A stretch of DNA of 64,000 bases from NCBI GenBank assembly GCA_963718145.1, contig CAVQYJ010000017.1:380696-444695 (forward strand), read 5' to 3'. This document shows positions 59,184 to 64,000 of this stretch, one piece after another. The position numbers were made by a program, and so were the translations under genes. Origin of the DNA: UBA7672 sp963718145 (GTDB lineage Bacteria > Pseudomonadota > Alphaproteobacteria > Caulobacterales > Hyphomonadaceae). How positions within the stretch are numbered: the stretch's first letter is position 1; each line of letters starts with the position of its first letter. The notes under the pieces are model-generated. The model was not told the origin of the DNA, made no database searches, and worked only from the letters and a program-made list of their open reading frames with translations.

Positions 59184-59367
59184 CGCCGCAATGCCCCGGC
59201 CGGGGGCCTCAGGCCCGCGCGAATTCATCCTGATTGACCGGAAAGGCCGGTTCTATGGCCGCTTCCGCAGGGGGATCCCGCTTGAAATGCTGACAGTCTC
59301 TTGGCTCACTGCACGCGCGGTCGACAATCGGCTGAACTCCCCCGGCCGGAATTGCAAAGGGACGGAT

Positions 59368-59922
59368 ATGACGATGAAAAGATCTCTGACTGCTCTCGCC
59401 TTCGGCATCGCCGCCGTGGGCTCACTCGCAGCTGCGGCCTTCGCCGGCCCAACATTCGAAGCTGACGGCAAGATCGTTATACCCGAAGGCCGCGACGCCT
59501 GGCCGATGGTCGGCGCCACTTATGCGCTCTCCTACGAAGGAGATGGGGGCGTCACGATCAACACCGTGCGCATGGATCCCGAAAGCTACGCCGCCTACGT
59601 GAAGACCGGAAAGTTTCCCGTGGGCACGATGCTCGATCTCGAAGTGCGCCAGCCGGTCGAAGAAGTCGCCCCCGCCAAGGGCGGCAAGACCCAGGGCAAG
59701 GCCGTCGGCCGCTCGCTCCACGTCAAGGACGAGAAGGCCGGCCCCGGCACCTGGACCTTCTACGGCTACGGCGCCGCAGCAAAAACCGGAAACCCCATCC
59801 CCCGAAGCCAAGCCTGCTACTCCTGCCACGACCAACATGCCGGCACGACTGACACCGTCTTCATGCAGTTCTACCCGAGCATCAGGGAAGCACGCGAACT
59901 GGCAATGAAGCCGAAATCGTAG
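59368..59922 (+). CDS. Cytochrome P460 family protein
   Basis: A 184-residue exported haem protein. The signal (MKRSLTALAFGIAAVGSLAA) is cut near AFAG. The P460 fold is indicated by IVIPEGRDAWPMVGATYALS and the strand-rich middle; the C-terminus holds haem-binding Cys150-x-x-Cys153-His154 (ACYSCHDQHAGTTDTVFMQF). P460 proteins oxidise hydroxylamine or bind NO, or are relatives with other roles. Whether the Lys crosslink exists cannot be seen. AGGGA lies six bases before the ATG. It follows paralogue 3 by 184 bp. Confidence 0.83.
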   Translation: MTMKRSLTALAFGIAAVGSLAAAAFAGPTFEADGKIVIPEGRDAWPMVGATYALSYEGDGGVTINTVRMDPESYAAYVKTGKFPVGTMLDLEVRQPVEEVAPAKGGKTQGKAVGRSLHVKDEKAGPGTWTFYGYGAAAKTGNPIPRSQACYSCHDQHAGTTDTVFMQFYPSIREARELAMKPKS

Positions 59923-60012
59923 AGGCGCTCCGCGGCAGACCTCAGTCCGGCCAAGTCTGTGCATGCCCGGCAAGTATTGCGACCGATGTCATTTCGGGCG
60001 CACTCTCACGTT

Positions 60013-61641
60013 ATGACCGTAGTCTCGCGACGCACCACACTCATCGGCCTCAGCGCCTATCTGTCCGCATGCGCCGCTCAGCCGGCGCCGATCATCGACG
60101 TCTCGAAGAAGCCGCAAGGGCAGGCCGCGCTTGATGCGATGAAACGCGCCACGCGTTTCATGACCGACACCGTCGCCTATCGCGGCGGCTATGTCTGGGC
60201 GTACCTGCCGGACTTTTCGCGCTCGTGGGGCGAGATGGAAGCCAAGCGCACCATGCTGTGGGTGCAGCCGCCTGGAACGGCGACGATGGGACATGCGTTT
60301 CTCGACGCCTATCACGCAACGGGCGATGAACAGTTCTGGCGCGCCGCCTCTGCAGCAACGCGGGCGCTGGTCAAGGCGCAGCATCAGGCTGGCGGATGGA
60401 ACTACATTTACGACTTTGCCGGCGAGGCGTCGCTCAAGGACTGGTACGCGACCATCGGCGCCAATGGCTGGCGGCTGGAAGAATTCCAGCACTATTACGG
60501 CAATGCGACATTCGACGATGCGGGCACGGCGGAAGCCTCGCAACTGATGTTGCGCATGCATCTGGAGAAGAAGACGGACGAGTTCAAAGCGCCGCTGGAG
60601 AAGGCGATCCGCTTCGTGCTCGACAGCCAGTATCCCATCGGCGGCTGGCCGCAGCGCTTTCCGCGCGCCGATGCGGCGGGCATGCACGGCATGGCGGATT
60701 ATACCGGCTACATCACCTTCAATGACGATGTGGCGGGGGAAAACATCAAGTTCCTGATCATGGTCTCGCAGACCATGAGCGACAAACGGGTCATGGACCC
60801 GATCCGGCGCGCGATGGACTGCTTCAAGGCGACACAGCAGGCGAAGCCGCAGGCAGCATGGGGATTGCAGCACACGGTGCGCGACCTCAAGCCGGCGGCG
60901 GCGCGCAGCTATGAGCCGCCTGCTTTAGTGACGCACACCAGCGCCAACAACATCTCGCAGCTGATGAATTTCTACGAGTTGACGGGCGACCGCTCCTACC
61001 TGGCGCGCATCGGCGAGGCGCTGGACTGGCTGGATTCGGTGAAGCTGCCGGCTGGCGTCGCCAACGACAGGCGCACGCATCCGACATTCATCGAGGTCGG
61101 CACGAACAGGCCGCTTTATGTGCACCGGCGCGGGTCGAACGTGGTCAATGGCGCATACTATGTCAGCGACACGCTCGAAGGTTCGATCGTGCACTATTCT
61201 CCGACACGGGTTGTACGCACCGACGAGTTGCGCGCGCGTCTGGCCAGGCTGATGGCCAAGTCTCCGGAGGACGCATCGAAGAACTCGCCGCTGAAAGCCA
61301 GCCAGCCCCTGCCACGCTTCTTCACCACGCAGAACATCGAGGTCTCCGACCTCAACTCGAATCGCGGCACAGGCGGGGCTGATACGCCGACGGAGGACAA
61401 GGTCGGCAGGATCGTCGCGGAGCTGAACGGCGCGGGGTACTGGCCGACGCCGCTGGTGGCGATGAGCAATCCCTACGCCGGCCCCGGATCGCCCATGCCG
61501 GCGGCGGGCGATTATTCGATGACGCGCGTCGGCGACAGGACGGATACGTCCCCGTTCGTCACCGACACGCCGCCGATCGGAATCTCCGTGGGCGAGTACA
61601 TCCAGAACATGGCCGTTCTGACGCAGTACGTCTCGGCCTAA
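60013..61641 (+). CDS. Pectate lyase-like lipoprotein (PL10-type fold)
   Basis: A 542-residue exported protein. Twin-arginine and lipobox-like start (SRRTTLIGLSAYLSACAAQP, Cys19). The all-helical domain has QAGGWNYIYDFAGEASLKDW, the QYPIGGWPQRFPRADAAGMH block with the catalytic Asp region, and GYITFNDDVAGENIKFLIMV, all as in family 10 pectate lyases. NDRRTHPTFIEVGTNRPLYV and NVVNGAYYVSD close the fold. It should cleave polygalacturonate by beta-elimination. It overlaps the convergent GST gene by four bases. A start at 59986 is possible but gives a worse signal. Confidence 0.75.
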   Translation: MTVVSRRTTLIGLSAYLSACAAQPAPIIDVSKKPQGQAALDAMKRATRFMTDTVAYRGGYVWAYLPDFSRSWGEMEAKRTMLWVQPPGTATMGHAFLDAYHATGDEQFWRAASAATRALVKAQHQAGGWNYIYDFAGEASLKDWYATIGANGWRLEEFQHYYGNATFDDAGTAEASQLMLRMHLEKKTDEFKAPLEKAIRFVLDSQYPIGGWPQRFPRADAAGMHGMADYTGYITFNDDVAGENIKFLIMVSQTMSDKRVMDPIRRAMDCFKATQQAKPQAAWGLQHTVRDLKPAAARSYEPPALVTHTSANNISQLMNFYELTGDRSYLARIGEALDWLDSVKLPAGVANDRRTHPTFIEVGTNRPLYVHRRGSNVVNGAYYVSDTLEGSIVHYSPTRVVRTDELRARLARLMAKSPEDASKNSPLKASQPLPRFFTTQNIEVSDLNSNRGTGGADTPTEDKVGRIVAELNGAGYWPTPLVAMSNPYAGPGSPMPAAGDYSMTRVGDRTDTSPFVTDTPPIGISVGEYIQNMAVLTQYVSA

Positions 61642-62252
61642 GCGGCTTTCAGCAACCCTTCCGACTCCATAGCCGCCTTGACGGCGGGCCGCTCCGCCAC
61701 GCGCTTCTGGTAGGCCAGCACGTTCGGGAAATTCGACAGATCGACCTTCAGCATGTCCGCCCAGCGGGTCACGGTGAAGAGATAGGCATCGACGGTCGCG
61801 AAGGTCGAACCGGTCAGGTAGGCGCGGCCGTCGGCCAGCAGCTTCTCGATCAGCCCATAGCGGTCCGCGAGCTTCTCCTTGGTCGCCACCCGCATCTCAT
61901 CGTTCATCTTGGGATTGAACATGCCGCCATAGGTCTTGTGGATCTCGGTCGAGATGTAGACGGCGAGTTCGTCCTGGTGCAGCCGCTCCCGCGTGCCATG
62001 CGGCGGCGCCAGCTTCGAGTGCGGCGCGAGGTCGGCGAGATAGCCGTGAATGACGAGGTTCTCGGTGAGGATGTCGCCATCATCGAGCCTGATGGCGGGG
62101 ACATAGCCCTTGGGATTGATCGCCATGAAGTCCGCGCCGGTCTCCGTCTTCTTGTCGCGGCCGACTTTTTCAAGTTCGATCTTCTGGCCGGCCTCCCGCA
62201 TCAGGATGTTGGTGGCGAGCGAACAGGCGCCGGGCATGTAGTAGAGTTTCAT
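61638..62252 (-). CDS. Glutathione S-transferase (GstA/beta class)
   Basis: A 204-residue GST. MKLYYMPGACSLATNILMRE carries the beta-class Cys10. NPKGYVPAIRLDDGDILTEN includes the cis-Pro and ILTE glutathione site. The C-terminal helices contain GSTFATVDAYLFTVTRW, the N-capping box. It conjugates glutathione to electrophiles. It is followed by the nitronate monooxygenase gene, 20 bp upstream on the same strand, so the two are probably one transcript. Confidence 0.88.
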   Translation of the reverse strand: MKLYYMPGACSLATNILMREAGQKIELEKVGRDKKTETGADFMAINPKGYVPAIRLDDGDILTENLVIHGYLADLAPHSKLAPPHGTRERLHQDELAVYISTEIHKTYGGMFNPKMNDEMRVATKEKLADRYGLIEKLLADGRAYLTGSTFATVDAYLFTVTRWADMLKVDLSNFPNVLAYQKRVAERPAVKAAMESEGLLKAA

Positions 62253-62272
62253 GGCTGAGGTCTCCATCTGGA

Positions 62273-63325
62273 TCAGTCAAGCGTGAGTCCCGCCATCAGG
62301 CTGGCCACGTCGCGGTGCTTGAGCAGCGGTGCGCCCTGGCCGGCATAGAGGGCAAGGAAGTCGGTGCGGCCCTGCGCGGCTGCGGCGCGGCGCAGCGGCG
62401 AGGTGAACCACACTTCGATGGGGAAGGGGGGCAGCTTGTCGGCGACGGGCTCCAGCGCCTCGATCAGCCGGTTGGGAATGCCGCGCGCCAGCCGCCCCGA
62501 ATAGGTGCGGGTCAGGACCGTGTGGCGCGCTGCATCGCTGAACAGGGCGTCGCGATGCTCCTGCGTCGTGCCGGATTCCCTGCATGCCAGGAAAGCCGTG
62601 CCGAGCTGCGCTGCCGATGCGCCAAGGTCCAGCGCCGCCTGGATTCCTGCGCGATCAGCGATACCGCCCGCCGCGATAACCGGGCGCTTGATCTTCCAGG
62701 CGACGAGGCGGGTGAGGGTGAGCGTGCCCATGAGGCTGAGCTCCGCCGAGCCGAGGAAGGACGGGCGATGGCCTGCCGCTTCGAATCCCGTCGCGAGGAT
62801 GACGTCGACACCCGCCGCATCCATCGCCTCGGCCTCGGCCAGCGTCGTCGCCGCGCCGACGGTGGTGATGCCGCGGCGGCTGCACTCGGCGAGGATGGAC
62901 TGCTTGGGGATGCCAAAGACGAAGCTGAACACCGCCGGCCTCGCTTCTAGCACCGCCTCCACCTGGCTGTCGAAGCCGTGGAAATAGCGCAGCGGCGGCA
63001 CCGGCTTCTCGAGGCCGAACTCGGCATAGAGCGGCGCGAAGATGGTCCACGCCGCGTCGAACTGTTCCTGCGTCAGCCGGTCCCCGCCGCGGTCATGGTC
63101 CGAGACCCAGAGGTTGAGCGCGAACGGCTTGTTGCTGAGCGCGCGGATTTTGCCCGCGATGCCTTCGATTTCGGAGCCTGAGAACGTGTAGGCGCCGAAC
63201 GAGCCGAGGCCGCCGGCCTTGCCGACTTCCGCAACCAGTTCCGGCGTCGATATGCCGCCGCCGAACGGACCCTGGATGATCGGATGCGCAAGCCCCAGGC
63301 GGGACATCAGATCGGCTGCGGCCAT
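62273..63325 (-). CDS. Nitronate monooxygenase (2-nitropropane dioxygenase family)
   Basis: A 350-residue FMN enzyme. GLAHPIIQGPFGGGISTPEL starts the TIM barrel. The phosphate-binding region GIADRAGIQAALDLGASAAQ and the flavin-contact GGI are present, and ATGFEAAGHRPSFLG has the catalytic His as in FEAGGH of the class I family. It oxidises nitronates such as propionate-3-nitronate with oxygen. It is divergent from an HxlR-type regulator, which probably controls it together with the downstream GST. Confidence 0.87.
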   Translation of the reverse strand: MAAADLMSRLGLAHPIIQGPFGGGISTPELVAEVGKAGGLGSFGAYTFSGSEIEGIAGKIRALSNKPFALNLWVSDHDRGGDRLTQEQFDAAWTIFAPLYAEFGLEKPVPPLRYFHGFDSQVEAVLEARPAVFSFVFGIPKQSILAECSRRGITTVGAATTLAEAEAMDAAGVDVILATGFEAAGHRPSFLGSAELSLMGTLTLTRLVAWKIKRPVIAAGGIADRAGIQAALDLGASAAQLGTAFLACRESGTTQEHRDALFSDAARHTVLTRTYSGRLARGIPNRLIEALEPVADKLPPFPIEVWFTSPLRRAAAAQGRTDFLALYAGQGAPLLKHRDVASLMAGLTLD

Positions 63326-63382
63326 GTCGTTCTCCCTCCCGTTTCCTGCCGTCCCGCGTCTTGAGGGAGGTAGGCACGGTGA

Positions 63383-63403
63383 TTACCTTTGGAAACCACG
63401 TAA
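63383..63403. promoter_or_regulatory. Inverted repeat between nitronate monooxygenase and HxlR genes
   Basis: TTAC (63383-63386) and GTAA (63400-63403) frame an inner TTTGGAAACCA core; TTACC-type half sites are typical for HxlR proteins. It lies in the 149-bp divergent gap. A further GACTTACC follows at 63425. Likely operator; the binder is inferred. Confidence 0.4.
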
Positions 63404-63474
63404 CGGGCTGTTAGTGCAAGAAACGACTTACCGCCTGGAAAGCTGGTGACTGGGAAAGCAGGGAGCGCCTCGAC

Positions 63475-63858
63475 ATGCCGCTGCGCATGCGCAAGAGCAC
63501 GGTGACCGACCGCACAGTGGATGGCGAGGAAATGTGTCCGATCGGAAGCTGCATGGCGCTGCTGGGCGGCGCGTGGACGCCTAACGTGATCTGGTATCTC
63601 TCCGGCGGGCCGCGGCGGTTCTCGGAACTGCAGGCCGACATGAAGCCGATATCGGCCAAGGTGCTGTCGACGCGGCTCAAGGAATTGGAGGAGAAGTGCG
63701 TCGTCAGCCGCAAGGTGATGAATACATCGCCGCCCTCCGTCGAATATGCGCTGACGGATCTTGGCCGTGAGCTCATCCCGGCGATCGACGCCATCGCCCG
63801 CGTCGGCCACAAGCTCAAGAAAGAAAGCCAGCGGCGCAAGATGTCGATCGCCAGATAG
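63475..63858 (+). CDS. HxlR-family transcriptional regulator
   Basis: A 127-residue winged-helix regulator: CPIGSCMALLGGAWTPNVIW has the N-terminal Cys and helix 1, SGGPRRFSELQADMKPISAK the recognition region, and MNTSPPSVEYALTDLGRELI the wing. Two cysteines (CPIGSC) near the start might sense redox or electrophiles, as in HypR/QorR-type members. It diverges from the nitronate monooxygenase/GST unit and probably regulates it. Confidence 0.88.
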   Translation: MPLRMRKSTVTDRTVDGEEMCPIGSCMALLGGAWTPNVIWYLSGGPRRFSELQADMKPISAKVLSTRLKELEEKCVVSRKVMNTSPPSVEYALTDLGRELIPAIDAIARVGHKLKKESQRRKMSIAR

Positions 63859-63918
63859 CAGCGGCTGGACCGGCCTCCACACTATGCTACGTTTTGGTAA
63901 CAGCGCGGGGAGAGGTTC

Positions 63919-64000
63919 ATGGTGCGTCGGAATCTGGCCTGCGTGGGCCTGCTGGCCCTGGCCGCGTGCGCGAGTGTGGCCGGCCCCGCATCCGCACAGC
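63919..64000 (+). CDS. Start of an exported protein, cut by the window end
   Basis: ATG at 63919 with GGGGAGAGG just upstream. The visible 27 residues form a signal peptide: MVRRNLACVGLLALAACASV, then AGPASAQ, a signal-peptidase I site. LALAAC also fits a lipobox. The rest lies beyond the window, so the family cannot be told. Confidence 0.7.
   Translation, partial: MVRRNLACVGLLALAACASVAGPASAQ

Overview
The window is GC-rich, densely coding bacterial DNA. It looks like an alphaproteobacterium, most plausibly from the Caulobacterales/Hyphomonadaceae neighbourhood. Support comes from a twin-transmembrane HIG1 protein near a PduO-type cobalamin adenosyltransferase, a long acyl-CoA dehydrogenase resembling (2S)-methylsuccinyl-CoA dehydrogenase, hflKC, a TorF-type porin, a GGY-type APC permease, many lipoprotein hydrolases, and DUF6152/DUF6438/DUF3144 proteins. 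The taxon is an inference from gene content. I see no rRNA, tRNA, CRISPR array, phage module or insertion sequence.

Layout. 1-10 kb: small stress and regulatory modules (DUF1428/HxlR, SRPBCC/ArsR, a ParDE-like toxin-antitoxin pair, DUF72, VOC), a zinc metallopeptidase, an amino-acid permease, the first of three paralogous secreted proteins, and a divergent Rrf2 regulator/FAD oxidoreductase pair with two matching operator-like palindromes. 10-24 kb: a TIR-domain membrane protein, MltA, a HupE pair, an exported superoxide dismutase, DUF6152, an XRE/membrane pair, TPR lipoprotein, an IorAB-type molybdenum oxidoreductase, a WYL regulator with a 26-bp palindrome, a FAXC-like GST and a ferredoxin-like protein. 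24-35 kb: Mrp, glycosyltransferase, HflKC, a nucleotide phosphodiesterase, alanine dehydrogenase, an alpha/beta hydrolase, a CPA2 antiporter and a porin. 36-46 kb: QueF, an M20 peptidase, EtfBA, DUF3144, SDR, TerB, an S9 peptidase, a serine hydrolase and the cobalamin adenosyltransferase. 46-64 kb: HIG1, DUF6438, two lipoprotein methyltransferases, paralogues two and three, DUF1993, an M14 peptidase, HigBA, an SGNH hydrolase, the methylsuccinyl-CoA-type dehydrogenase, cytochrome P460, a pectate lyase, GST, nitronate monooxygenase/HxlR and the start of one more exported protein.

Working together. EtfAB would accept electrons from the acyl-CoA dehydrogenase. Adenosylcobalamin from the adenosyltransferase is needed by the mutases of the ethylmalonyl-CoA pathway, to which that dehydrogenase probably belongs. 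A large share of the genes encode exported proteins: lipoprotein peptidases, a pectate lyase, hydrolases, P460, SOD and the three paralogues. This suggests a heterotroph with an active periplasm.

A feature of the whole window is the number of single-base frame breaks inside otherwise well-conserved genes: HxlR, SRPBCC, TIR, MltA, a lipoprotein, EtfA (three compensating shifts), the serine hydrolase, both methyltransferases and the acyl-CoA dehydrogenase. Most look like one extra base. The pattern fits residual indels of a draft assembly better than real gene decay. I report such genes as whole loci and give the position of each break.
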